Source: Gemmatimonadales bacterium UBA4718
GTDB taxonomy: Bacteria; Gemmatimonadota; Gemmatimonadetes; Gemmatimonadales; Gemmatimonadaceae
Direction: 5' to 3'
Length of the DNA stretch: 6,329 nucleotides
Assembly: GCA_002404375.1 (NCBI GenBank)
Contig: DHJO01000186.1
Coordinates: 11,481-17,809 of the forward strand
The notes under the pieces are model-generated. The model was not told the DNA's origin, did no database searches, and was given only the letters and a program-made list of their open reading frames with translations. Positions 1 through 6,329 of the stretch are shown here, in pieces. Within the stretch, counting starts at the first letter, position 1. Each line of letters starts with the position of its first letter. Both the position numbers and the translations under genes were made by a program.

Positions 1-1884
1 GGCAAGGAGATTCGCACCAGCGTATCGATCAGGTCTCTTCCCGGGTACCTCCAGCACGCGTTCGTGGCCGTCGAGGATCATCGCTTCTACCAGCACGACG
101 GAGTCGACGTCGTCGGAATAGCTGGCGCGCTCAAGGACAACATTTTCGGTGAGCGGCGCGGAGCAAGCACGATCACCCAGCAGCTCGTGGGGAACATGCA
201 TCCCGACCTGATCGATCGCACCGACATGAGCCTGGGCAGAAAGCTCAAGGAACAGTCAGCGGCGCGCGAGATGGAGAAGCACTACACGAAGGACCAGATC
301 CTCGAAGCGTATCTGAACCAGATATCGTTTGGTCACGGCTGGTACGGCGTCGAGAGTGCCGCGCGTCACTATTTCGGGAAGAGCGCCTCGAAACTCTCAC
401 TCGCGGAAGCGGCGGCGTTGGCCGCGATGCCGAAGGGGCCGGCGCTGTACGATCCGCTCAAGTACCCGGATCGCGTGCGCCAGCGCCGCAACGTCGTGCT
501 CTCCTTGATGGCGGATCAGGGATACATCACCAAGCCTCAGGCGGCGAGCGCGCAGGGAGCGCCGCTCGTCACGCAGCCGAATAGCGGGTACTCGGCGTAC
601 TCGCCCTGGTTTGTCGATGTCGTGCGCGTCCAGGCGCAGCGCGCGGGGATTCCTGTCATTCAGGGCGGCTACCGGATCTACACGAGCCTCGATCCGGTGC
701 TCCAGAACGCCGCCACGGGCGCGCTGCTCGAGGAAACGGCGGCGATTGAATCGCAGCCGGATTATGCGCATCCGAAATACTCGCCGGGAACCCGCACCGC
801 GCCGACGCGGACGACTGACTACCTGCAGGGAATGGTCGTCGCGCTCGATCCGGCCTCGGGCGATGTTCGCGCGCTCGTTGGCGGACGCGATTACGGCGAC
901 TCCCAGTTCGATCGTGCGGTGGATGGCATGCGGCAGCCGGGTTCTTCGTTCAAGCCGATCGTCTACGCCGCGGCGATCGCGGACAGCATCACCCCAAACA
1001 CGATCTTCTCCGACACCGCGCTCTCGATTTCGCTGCCAAATGGCACTGTTTACCGCCCCGAGGATTCCGATGGCCAGTATCTCGGCCCGCTCACGCTCCG
1101 CGATGCGCTCGCCAGATCGCGCAACGTGATTGCCGTGCAGCTGGGAATGAGGCTCGGAATCGACTCGATCGCGAGCCTCGCCCGCCGCATGGGCCTCAGC
1201 TCGAAGATCGCCCCCTATCCCTCGAGCGCTATCGGCGCATCAGTGGTGCAACCGCTCGACTTGATCGCTGCCTACACGACGTTCGCGAACCTCGGCACTC
1301 CGGTGGAGCCGCGGTTCATATACCGCATAGAAGACCGGAACCGGAAAGTGGTGCTGACGCGCGGGGTCAGTGCTCTGGCGCCGGCGCTCGATCCGCGTGT
1401 CACCTACGTCGTGCGGGATATGATGCGCGACGTCGTCGAGCGCGGGACCGCGTCGAGCATCAGACGCTACCTGCCTGCGTCTGTCCCGGTGGCCGGAAAG
1501 ACGGGCACGACGAACGACAACTCCGACGTCTGGTTCATCGGTCTCACCCCCGACCTCGTCGCCGGAGTCTGGCTCGGGTTCGACAAGCCGACATCGATCG
1601 CAAGCGGCGCCGCTGGCGGATCGATGGCGGCGCCGATTTGGGGAAAGATGGTCGCGCGCTACTACGCGTTGCAGCCGCAGCTGAGCGCCTATCACGCCAC
1701 CGAACAATGGAACCCGCCGCTCGGAGTAATCATGGGCGACGTAGACCGCGCGACCGGCGAGCTGGCGACGGATCAGACTCCGCCCGATCGACGCTACACT
1801 GAGTATTTCGTGGAGGGAACGGAGCCGCCGGCCCTCAGGGCGGACCCTTGGAAGCTGTTTGCCTGGGGGCCGATCATCTACTGA
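1..1884 (+). CDS. Class A penicillin-binding protein, PBP1A family (bifunctional transglycosylase/transpeptidase), 5' partial
   Basis: This enzyme polymerises lipid II into glycan strands (GT51 domain) and cross-links the stem peptides (penicillin-binding transpeptidase domain) on the outer face of the inner membrane. The frame is open to base 1, so the true start and the membrane anchor (roughly 80-130 residues in the family) lie upstream; a GTG at 64 is internal. In visible residues (627 in all), GT51 covers about 1-170: EDHRFY with catalytic Glu 25 (codon 73-75), GASTITQQ at 54-61, and RKLKE with the second catalytic Glu (codon 250-252). The transpeptidase covers about 265-545: SSFK with nucleophile Ser 315 (codon 943-945), SRN (1117-1125) and KTGT (1498-1509), followed by the usual DVWFIGLTPDLVAGVWLG stretch. 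All motifs are intact, so it should be active. The tail 'ATGELATDQTPPD...EYFVEGTEPP' is typical of PBP1A C-termini. The next gene starts 230 nt downstream and probably has its own promoter. PBP1A family membership is secure; the exact paralogue is not determinable. Confidence 0.96.
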   Translation, partial: GKEIRTSVSIRSLPGYLQHAFVAVEDHRFYQHDGVDVVGIAGALKDNIFGERRGASTITQQLVGNMHPDLIDRTDMSLGRKLKEQSAAREMEKHYTKDQILEAYLNQISFGHGWYGVESAARHYFGKSASKLSLAEAAALAAMPKGPALYDPLKYPDRVRQRRNVVLSLMADQGYITKPQAASAQGAPLVTQPNSGYSAYSPWFVDVVRVQAQRAGIPVIQGGYRIYTSLDPVLQNAATGALLEETAAIESQPDYAHPKYSPGTRTAPTRTTDYLQGMVVALDPASGDVRALVGGRDYGDSQFDRAVDGMRQPGSSFKPIVYAAAIADSITPNTIFSDTALSISLPNGTVYRPEDSDGQYLGPLTLRDALARSRNVIAVQLGMRLGIDSIASLARRMGLSSKIAPYPSSAIGASVVQPLDLIAAYTTFANLGTPVEPRFIYRIEDRNRKVVLTRGVSALAPALDPRVTYVVRDMMRDVVERGTASSIRRYLPASVPVAGKTGTTNDNSDVWFIGLTPDLVAGVWLGFDKPTSIASGAAGGSMAAPIWGKMVARYYALQPQLSAYHATEQWNPPLGVIMGDVDRATGELATDQTPPDRRYTEYFVEGTEPPALRADPWKLFAWGPIIY

Positions 1885-1969
1885 GGAACCAGCGCCTCTT
1901 TGCATCTCTGGCGAGGTGGCGGATTCCGATTTCCAATATTATGTTCGCCGGCCAGCTCAAAGCCCCGTC

Positions 1970-1984
1970 CGACTCTCGGAGTCG
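1970..1984. repeat. Short perfect inverted repeat (6-bp arms, 3-nt loop)
   Basis: CGACTC-TCG-GAGTCG can form a small hairpin or serve as a binding site for a dimeric regulator. No T-run follows, so it is unlikely to be an intrinsic terminator. It lies 130 nt upstream of the GH3 start. Six-base arms can arise by chance in GC-rich DNA, so function is speculative. Confidence 0.35.
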
Positions 1985-1986
1985 CC

Positions 1987-1996
1987 AGCCGCGGCT
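1987..1996. repeat. 10-nt perfect palindrome AGCCGCGGCT
   Basis: A fully self-complementary decamer lies two bases after the preceding 15-nt inverted repeat, so two dyads sit side by side upstream of the glycosidase pair. An operator is possible, but GC-only palindromes of this size are not rare at this base composition. Confidence 0.3.
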
Positions 1997-2050
1997 AAGC
2001 CCTCCACCTCAGTGCACGATGAAGAATCGAATCTCGTCGCCCCGGGCAGA

Positions 2051-2079
2051 TGAACAACAATCATTTCCTGATCTAGAAC
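2051..2079 (+). promoter_or_regulatory. Weak candidate sigma-70-type promoter for the GH3-GH30 pair
   Basis: TGAACA (2051-2056) and TAGAAC (2074-2079) are separated by 17 nt, and each matches the -35/-10 consensus at four of six positions. The -10 element ends 35 nt before the chosen GH3 ATG. The surrounding bases are AT-richer than the neighbouring coding DNA. The match is weak and promoter consensus in this lineage is uncertain; the TATTAT at 1937-1942 is an alternative -10. Confidence 0.2.
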
Positions 2080-2097
2080 CCCGGCTGATTACCCTGC

Positions 2098-2103
2098 GAA
2101 GGA
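2098..2103 (+). promoter_or_regulatory. Probable ribosome binding site deciding the GH3 start
   Basis: GAAGGA lies 11 nt before the ATG at 2115, slightly long but acceptable spacing. It supports ATG 2115 over the upstream in-frame ATGs at 2019 and 1848, neither of which has a recognisable Shine-Dalgarno sequence. Confidence 0.5.
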
Positions 2104-2114
2104 CGCTCAACGCG

Positions 2115-4409
2115 ATGTGCGTCAAAGCCGCAGTTGCACTGGTGGTCCTCGCAGCGATGTCCTCGCCCACGAGCGCTCAGATGCAGGGAGGGGTGGAGAG
2201 CCGAGTCGACTCGTTGCTCGCGCGCATGACGCTCGAGGAGAAAGTCGGCGAGATGACGCAGCTGACCATCGGGGTAGTTTCCAGCACGCGCGGCACCCCG
2301 GATACCGTGCAGCAGGTTGACTCCGTCAAGCTCGACGACGCGCTCCTGAATCATCATGTGGGGTCGTTGCTCAACGTCTGGGATGTCGCGCTCGCACCCG
2401 AACGGTGGCGCGAGCTTCTCACTACCGTCCAGCGAGTTGCCGCGCGCAAGCGGGTGCCGATTCCCGTCATCTACGGAATCGACGCGGTCCACGGTTTCCA
2501 CTACATGACGAAGGGAACAATCTTCCCGCAAAACATCGCGATGGCCGCCACGTGGAATCCGGCGCTCGTCCGCCGGGAGCACCAGATCACAGCGTACGAG
2601 ACGCGCGCCGCCGGCATTCCCTGGAACTTCGCGCCGGTGCTGGACCTTGGGCGCCAGCCACTCTGGTCGCGGTTCTTCGAGACGTACGGCGAAGACGTGC
2701 ATCTCGCGACTGTGCTCGGACGCGAAGCGGTGCTCGGGGAGCAGCAGGACCCGCGTCCGACGCTCGACTCGCTGTTTCCAGGATTACAACGGCCTGCAAT
2801 CGCACCCGGTGGCGTTGTCTTTGTCGCCGCGACCGGCAAGCACTTTCTTGGCTACAGCGCACCCCTGAGCGGAAAGGATCGCACCACCGCGCTCATTCCG
2901 GATCGCCAGCTGCGCGAGTATTACCTGCCGACGTTTAGAGCTGCGATCGACGCAGGGCTGCGTACGATCATGGTGAACTCCAGCGACATCAACGGCGTTC
3001 CAGTGCATGCCAGTCACGAGATCCTGACGGATCTATTGCGTAAAGAGCTCGGCTTCGACGGCATCGTGGTTTCAGATTGGGCAGACGTTGACCGGCTCTA
3101 CTCGGTGCATCGCGTCGCTTCCTCGCCGAAGGACGCCGTACGCCAGGCGGTGTTGGCGGGTGTGGACATGTGCATGGTGCCGACCGACTACAGCTTCTAC
3201 GACTTACTCATCCCCCTGGTGCGCGAAGGTGCGGTGCCGATGACGCGCATTGACGAGGCGGTGCGTCGGATACTTCGCGTGAAATTTCAGCTCGGACTGT
3301 TTGCCAACCCGTGGCCCGACAGCGCCCGACTTGCGCGCGTAGGGTCGCCGCCATTTCAGGCGGCGAGCCGTGCCGCTGCGGAAGAATCGATCACTCTGCT
3401 CAAAAATGACCGCGCCCTCCTGCCGCTTGCTAAGAGCGCAAGAGTCCTGGTCACTGGCCCGGGTGCCAACTCACTTGTGGCGCAATTCGGATCGTGGAGC
3501 TACACCTGGCAGGGCACCAACACGGCAATGTACCCCCGCGATGTGAAGACTCTGCTCGATGCTTTGCGGGACAAGGTCGGTCCCCAGCGCGTGACCTACG
3601 TACGCGGAACCGACTTCAATTCCGAAATCGATATCGCTGACGCCGTTGCCGCGGCGAGGACGGCAGACGTCGCCATCGTCGCTCTGGCCGAGTGGCCAGT
3701 GGTTGAGAAGCCGGGCGACATTGAAGACCTCGCGTTCGCCCCCGCTCAGATTCGCCTTGCGCGCGCCATCGAAGCCACTGGTACACCAGTCGTTCTCACG
3801 ATCTTTCACCAACGTCCGCGTATCGTGCGCGAGGCCGTGGAAGGCGCGCGCGCCGTCGTCACGGCGTATCAGACTGGTCCCTTCGGGGGCGAGGCGCTGG
3901 CCTCGGTGCTGTTCGGAGATGTGAACCCGAGTGGAAAGCTTCCCTTCAGCTGGCCTCGAGTCTCCGGCACCATTGTTCACTATGATCGCCCCGCGCCTGA
4001 GGACGCGACGACGAGTGGATCCGAGGGAGGGTACAATCCCGAGTGGGCATTTGGCCATGGACTGTCGTTCACGAGCTTCGCCTATTCCAACCTCCGTCCG
4101 ACGAATGCCGTTGCGGGCGTTTCCGATACGGTGACGGTCTCCGTAGACGTAGCTAACGTGGGCGCAGTGGCGGGCAAGGAGGTCGTCCAGCTCTACGTGC
4201 GCGACCTCTACGCCTCGGTCGATCCGCCAGTGAAACGTCTCCGTGACTTCGAGAAGATTGCGCTCGCTCCGGGTGAGCGCCGCACCATCACTTTCCGCCT
4301 GCCGATCCAGCGATTGGCATTCATTGGGCGTGACAACCGGCCGGTCGTGGAACCCGGCGACTTCGATCTGATGATCGGTGGGCTCAGGACTCGATTAGTG
4401 GTGAAATGA
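2115..4409 (+). CDS. Secreted glycoside hydrolase family 3 beta-glucosidase (BoGH3B-like)
   Basis: This is a retaining beta-glucosidase that releases glucose from the non-reducing end of beta-gluco-oligosaccharides, probably in the periplasm. From ATG 2115 the product is 764 residues, a usual size for three-domain GH3 enzymes. It begins with a Sec signal peptide (about residues 1-21, MCVKAAVALVVLAAM then PTSA|Q); upstream starts would bury this behind a long charged extension. The TIM-barrel domain (about 30-385) carries GIDAVHG (Asp 123), WSR (Arg 186), the sugar-binding pair KH (242-243) and VVSDW with nucleophile Asp 321 (codon 3075-3077). The alpha/beta-sandwich domain (about 400-620) supplies the likely acid/base Glu 531 in VVEKPGD (codon 3705-3707). 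A fibronectin-III-like domain (about 675-750) starts around GKEVVQLYV and contains RLRDFEKIALAPGE. The phrases GYSAPLSGKDRT and GSWSYTWQG point to the Bacteroides BoGH3B type rather than E. coli BglX. Its stop overlaps the start of the GH30 gene. GH3 family is certain; substrate (beta-1,3-, 1,4- or 1,6-glucan fragments, xyloglucan) is not. Confidence 0.95.
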   Translation: MCVKAAVALVVLAAMSSPTSAQMQGGVESRVDSLLARMTLEEKVGEMTQLTIGVVSSTRGTPDTVQQVDSVKLDDALLNHHVGSLLNVWDVALAPERWRELLTTVQRVAARKRVPIPVIYGIDAVHGFHYMTKGTIFPQNIAMAATWNPALVRREHQITAYETRAAGIPWNFAPVLDLGRQPLWSRFFETYGEDVHLATVLGREAVLGEQQDPRPTLDSLFPGLQRPAIAPGGVVFVAATGKHFLGYSAPLSGKDRTTALIPDRQLREYYLPTFRAAIDAGLRTIMVNSSDINGVPVHASHEILTDLLRKELGFDGIVVSDWADVDRLYSVHRVASSPKDAVRQAVLAGVDMCMVPTDYSFYDLLIPLVREGAVPMTRIDEAVRRILRVKFQLGLFANPWPDSARLARVGSPPFQAASRAAAEESITLLKNDRALLPLAKSARVLVTGPGANSLVAQFGSWSYTWQGTNTAMYPRDVKTLLDALRDKVGPQRVTYVRGTDFNSEIDIADAVAAARTADVAIVALAEWPVVEKPGDIEDLAFAPAQIRLARAIEATGTPVVLTIFHQRPRIVREAVEGARAVVTAYQTGPFGGEALASVLFGDVNPSGKLPFSWPRVSGTIVHYDRPAPEDATTSGSEGGYNPEWAFGHGLSFTSFAYSNLRPTNAVAGVSDTVTVSVDVANVGAVAGKEVVQLYVRDLYASVDPPVKRLRDFEKIALAPGERRTITFRLPIQRLAFIGRDNRPVVEPGDFDLMIGGLRTRLVVK
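4406..4409 (+). promoter_or_regulatory. ATGA stop/start overlap (translational coupling of GH3 and GH30)
   Basis: The GH30 ATG (4406-4408) overlaps the GH3 TGA (4407-4409). No strong Shine-Dalgarno sequence precedes it (only GTGGTGA close by), so translation of GH30 probably depends on ribosomes terminating on the GH3 message. This implies one transcript and matched output of both enzymes. Confidence 0.8.
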
Positions 4410-5842
4410 AACGGGGCGCGCTCCGTGAGTCCCTGATCATCGTCTGCACCGGATTGCTGGGAGCCTGCGCTTACAACACCGGCCGCATCACCACTCCGGG
4501 TGCGGTCGCGCAGGCATGGATCACCACGGCTGACCAGTCGCGCCTGCTCTCCCGACAGCCCGATGTCCTCATCAAATCCGGGCCCGACGCGTCCTCCGTC
4601 GTCATCGACGTGGATGAGGGAACGAGTTATCAGGAGATTGTCGGTTTTGGCGCTGCGATGACCGACGCATCGGCGTATCTCATCCAGCACAAACTCGGCG
4701 CGCAGCGCGATGCGATTCTCCACGAGCTGTTCGGTCGCAATCCCGGACTGGGATTGAGCTTCGTGCGGGTGCCCATGGGTGCGTCCGACTTCTCGACACA
4801 CGACTACAGCTACGACGACATGCCCGCGGGCCAGACCGATTCCGCGCTAGCGCACTTCTCCCTCGATGAGGATCGGACCGACAAGCTTCCCGCGCTCAAG
4901 GCAGCGCTGGCTATCAATCCGCAGCTGAAGCTCGTCGGTTCGCCCTGGAGCCCACCGGGCTGGATGAAGACGACTGGTAGCCTGATCCAGGGTACGCTGC
5001 GCCGGCAGTTCTATGATTCATTCGCCGAGTACTTTCGCAAGTTCGTCGAGGGGTATCTGGCGGAAGGCGTGCCGATTTTCGCGGTGACGCTGCAGAACGA
5101 GCCTGCCTACGAGCCTAAGGACTACCCTGGCATGCGGCTCGACCCGCCGGCACGCGCCGAGGTGATTGGCAGGCACGTCGGGCCGCTCTTCGCAACGACG
5201 GGAGTTCAGGCGTTGATCCTCGACTGGGATCATAACTGGGATCTGCCCAGCTCCCCGCTCGCCGTACTCGCCGACAGTGCCGCGCGAAAGTATGTGAATG
5301 CCGTTGCCTGGCATTGCTACGCGGGCGACGTGAATGTGCAAGACAACGTGCACGCGGCGTATCCCGCGAAGGACGCCTATTTCACCGAGTGCTCCGGCGG
5401 CGGGTGGGCACCGGTGTGGGCCGACAACCTGAAGTTCTTCGTCGGGAAGCTGATCATAGGCAGCACGCGTGGGTGGGCCAAAGGCGTTGCGCTATGGAAT
5501 CTCGCGCTCGACGAGAACGCTGGCCCGCACTTGGGTGGGTGCGGCAACTGCCGCGGTGTGATAACGATCAACTCGAGCACCGGCGTCGTCACGCGCAACG
5601 TGGAGTACTATGCACTTGGCCACGCCAGCCATTTCGTGAGGCCGGGCGCGCACCGCATCGCGTCCACCACCAACGTGGGTGGGCTACAGAGCGTCGCCTT
5701 CAGGAACGCCGACGACGGCTCGAAAGTCTTGATCGTGCTCAACACCGCGCTGGCGGAAGTCTCCTTCGCAGTGCACTTCGCAGGCAAGTCGATCCTCTAC
5801 GCCTTGCCCGCCGGCGCCGTCGTCACCCTGCGCTGGAGTTAG
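4406..5842 (+). CDS. Glycoside hydrolase family 30 lipoprotein (glucosylceramidase / endo-1,6-beta-glucanase type)
   Basis: This is a retaining beta-glycosidase of 478 residues. A lipoprotein signal is seen: MKR, a hydrophobic stretch, then lipobox LLGAC with Cys 21 as the lipidated residue. Residue +2 is Ala, not Asp, so outer-membrane sorting is plausible under the E. coli rule. The (beta/alpha)8 domain spans about 75-390: IVGFGAAMTDASA, FVRVPMGASDFS, SPWSPPGWMKT (Trp 181), TLQNEP with acid/base Glu 232 (codon 5099-5101), AWHCY (Tyr 305), FTECSGG with nucleophile Glu 328 (codon 5387-5389) and ALWNLALDENAGP. A C-terminal beta-sandwich domain (about 395-478) follows GVVTRNVEYYALGHASHFV. N-terminal residues also contribute to that beta structure, as in human GBA1. 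The architecture places it with GH30 subfamilies 1 and 3: glucosylceramidases, beta-glucosidases and endo-1,6-beta-glucanases. Pairing with a GH3 enzyme favours beta-glucan breakdown, perhaps beta-1,6-glucan of fungal walls or laminarin branches; this is inference. A xylanase role (GH30_7/8) is unlikely. Confidence 0.93.
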   Translation: MKRGALRESLIIVCTGLLGACAYNTGRITTPGAVAQAWITTADQSRLLSRQPDVLIKSGPDASSVVIDVDEGTSYQEIVGFGAAMTDASAYLIQHKLGAQRDAILHELFGRNPGLGLSFVRVPMGASDFSTHDYSYDDMPAGQTDSALAHFSLDEDRTDKLPALKAALAINPQLKLVGSPWSPPGWMKTTGSLIQGTLRRQFYDSFAEYFRKFVEGYLAEGVPIFAVTLQNEPAYEPKDYPGMRLDPPARAEVIGRHVGPLFATTGVQALILDWDHNWDLPSSPLAVLADSAARKYVNAVAWHCYAGDVNVQDNVHAAYPAKDAYFTECSGGGWAPVWADNLKFFVGKLIIGSTRGWAKGVALWNLALDENAGPHLGGCGNCRGVITINSSTGVVTRNVEYYALGHASHFVRPGAHRIASTTNVGGLQSVAFRNADDGSKVLIVLNTALAEVSFAVHFAGKSILYALPAGAVVTLRWS

Positions 5843-5849
5843 AAACTAA

Positions 5850-5879
5850 AAATGGGGAGCCGGTTATGGCTCCCCATTT
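5850..5879. terminator. Bidirectional intrinsic terminator between GH30 and lon
   Basis: A perfect 12-bp stem (5850-5861 with 5868-5879; core TGGGGAGCC / GGCTCCCCA) encloses a 6-nt loop GGTTAT. It starts 7 nt after the GH30 stop. On the plus strand it is followed by TTTCTATTGTTGTTG; on the minus strand the stem runs into TTTTTAG, the better U-tract. It can therefore end both the GH3-GH30 message and the converging lon message, whose stop lies about 70 nt away. Confidence 0.9.
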
Positions 5880-5905
5880 CTATTGTTGTTGCCCGCAGCT
5901 CCCAG

Positions 5906-5930
5906 CCGGCCCGCCCAAAGCCCCGGCCGG
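5906..5930. repeat. GC-rich inverted repeat downstream of lon
   Basis: CCGGCC (5906-5911) and GGCCGG (5925-5930) can pair across a 13-nt loop, about 20 nt beyond the lon stop codon. There is no adjoining T-run on either strand. It may protect the lon 3' end or be chance at this GC content. Confidence 0.3.
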
Positions 5931-5951
5931 TAGTCTTCAGTTGCAGTTCAA

Positions 5952-6329
5952 CTAGCCTACCATCTCAAGCGGCCGCGCCTGCTCGCCCGGCTCCGCCGGC
6001 ACGAGCGCGATTCGCAGCACCTCGTTCAGTGTCTCCACGGGGTGGAACTCGAGCGTGTTGCGTACTTCTTCCGGCACATCTTCAATGTCCGCCTCATTTC
6101 CTTTCGGAATGATGATGACCTTGATTCCCGCTCGATGCGCGCCAAGGACCTTTTCCTTGAGGCCGCCGATCGGCAACACCCGGCCGCGAAGAGTGATCTC
6201 GCCTGTCATAGCGACATCCTGCCTCACTGGACGGTCCGCCATCTCCGATACCAATGCTGTCGCGATCGCGATGCCGGCCGATGGTCCATCCTTTGGAATC
6301 GCGCCCGCGGGCACGTGGATGTGTGCTTC
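5952..6329 (-). CDS. lon: ATP-dependent protease Lon, C-terminal proteolytic domain (5' partial)
   Basis: Lon is a cytoplasmic hexameric AAA+ protease that degrades misfolded and regulatory proteins. Only the last 125 residues and the TAG stop (5952-5954) are in the window; the N-terminal substrate-binding domain, the AAA+ module and the start lie beyond 6329. What is visible is most of the S16 peptidase domain. PKDGPSAG carries the catalytic Ser (codon 6279-6281), [11 protein letters not shown] and [10 protein letters not shown] follow, and the catalytic Lys is the second Lys of LKEK (codon 6150-6152). The Ser-Lys spacing of 43 residues equals that of E. coli Lon Ser679/Lys722. The C-terminus continues through [19 protein letters not shown] and [10 protein letters not shown] to a short, family-variable tail. 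The gene converges on the GH30 gene and shares its terminator. LonA identity is secure; LonB is excluded by the LonA-type motifs. Confidence 0.98.
   Translation of the reverse strand, partial: EAHIHVPAGAIPKDGPSAGIAIATALVSEMADRPVRQDVAMTGEITLRGRVLPIGGLKEKVLGAHRAGIKVIIIPKGNEADIEDVPEEVRNTLEFHPVETLNEVLRIALVPAEPGEQARPLEMVG

Larger units (their letters stand above)
1885..2114. other. Intergenic region between the PBP gene and the GH3-GH30 pair
   Basis: This 230-nt gap holds no convincing gene. The GH3 reading frame happens to stay open through it, back to 1848 inside the PBP gene, but the translation of that stretch is low-complexity, Arg/Ser/Pro-rich and family-unlike. The gap contains an AT-rich patch at about 1930-1945 with a -10-like TATTAT (1937-1942) but no matching -35, two short dyads (1970-1984 and 1987-1996), a second weak promoter candidate (2051-2079) and a Shine-Dalgarno-like GAAGGA at 2098-2103. 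No hairpin followed by a T-run is visible after the PBP stop, so a Rho-independent terminator for that gene is not evident. Confidence 0.7.

Noticed and set aside
64..66. GTG at 64 as the start of the PBP gene.
   Set aside because: It falls inside the conserved FVAVEDHRFY motif of GT51, and the frame is open and family-like back to base 1, so it is internal.
1240..1905. Long open frames on the minus strand opposite the PBP gene, and similarly 2073-2702, 3471-4058 and 4208-4801.
   Set aside because: All are Arg/His/Gly-rich shadow translations of GC-rich coding DNA with no recognisable motif; the opposite strand encodes clear families.
1910..1923. GGCGAGGTGGCGGA resembles the 5' end (acceptor, positions 8-9, D-stem) of bacterial tRNA-Leu.
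   Set aside because: The following bases lack a D-loop GG, no anticodon arm or GGTTCAA-type T-arm is found, and no matching CCTCGCC acceptor strand occurs within the next 100 nt. Most likely a chance match.
1970..1996. Adjacent dyads considered as an intrinsic terminator for the PBP gene.
   Set aside because: No T-run follows on the plus strand; the next bases are GC-rich.
2025..2045. GAATCGAATCTC looked like a tRNA T-loop (TTCGAATC).
   Set aside because: No T-stem pairing around it and no upstream tRNA arms at the right distance.
2088..2120. Possible twin-arginine signal (LRRTLNAM) ahead of the GH3 hydrophobic segment.
   Set aside because: It would need a start upstream of 2115 with no ribosome site, and the residues do not fit the S/T-R-R-x-F-L-K pattern.
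5314..5955. Plus-strand open frame overlapping the end of GH30 and running through the terminator.
   Set aside because: The translation is Arg-rich and out of frame with the well-supported GH30 gene; it crosses the strong hairpin at 5850-5879.

Overview
The window is GC-rich DNA, densely coding, from a Gram-negative-type bacterium. It carries two exported glycosidases, one with a Sec signal peptide and one with a lipobox, which implies an outer membrane and periplasm. Soil lineages such as Gemmatimonadota fit the high GC, the 'SA|Q' signal-peptidase site and the protein styles, but this is an impression and no taxonomic marker is conclusive. I see no mobile elements, CRISPR, tRNA or rRNA.

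Layout: (1) Positions 1-1884, plus strand, hold the 3' part of a class A penicillin-binding protein (PBP1A family), whose N-terminal anchor lies before the window. (2) Positions 1885-2114 are a 230-nt intergenic stretch with two short dyads, a weak promoter candidate and a likely Shine-Dalgarno site. (3) Positions 2115-4409, plus strand, encode a secreted family GH3 beta-glucosidase of the Bacteroides BoGH3B type, with catalytic residues intact. (4) Positions 4406-5842, plus strand, encode a lipoprotein glycosidase of family GH30 (glucosylceramidase / endo-1,6-beta-glucanase superfamily). Its ATG overlaps the GH3 stop codon (ATGA), so the two form a translationally coupled pair. (5) A strong 12-bp hairpin at 5850-5879 acts as a shared terminator between converging genes. 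(6) Positions 5952-6329, minus strand, hold the C-terminal protease part of Lon, including its Ser-Lys dyad.

Functional reading: the GH3-GH30 pair looks like a minimal beta-glucan scavenging unit. The membrane-anchored GH30 would cut a beta-glucan or beta-glucoside and the GH3 enzyme would release glucose from the products. GH30+GH3 pairs are known in Bacteroidota loci for beta-1,6-glucan and laminarin, but the substrate here is inferred. The pair sits between housekeeping genes (cell-wall synthase and Lon) with no transporter, SusC/D pair or regulator in view. No previously undescribed system is evident; the most useful observations concern the coupled pair, the GH3 start and active-site variants, and the intergenic control region.
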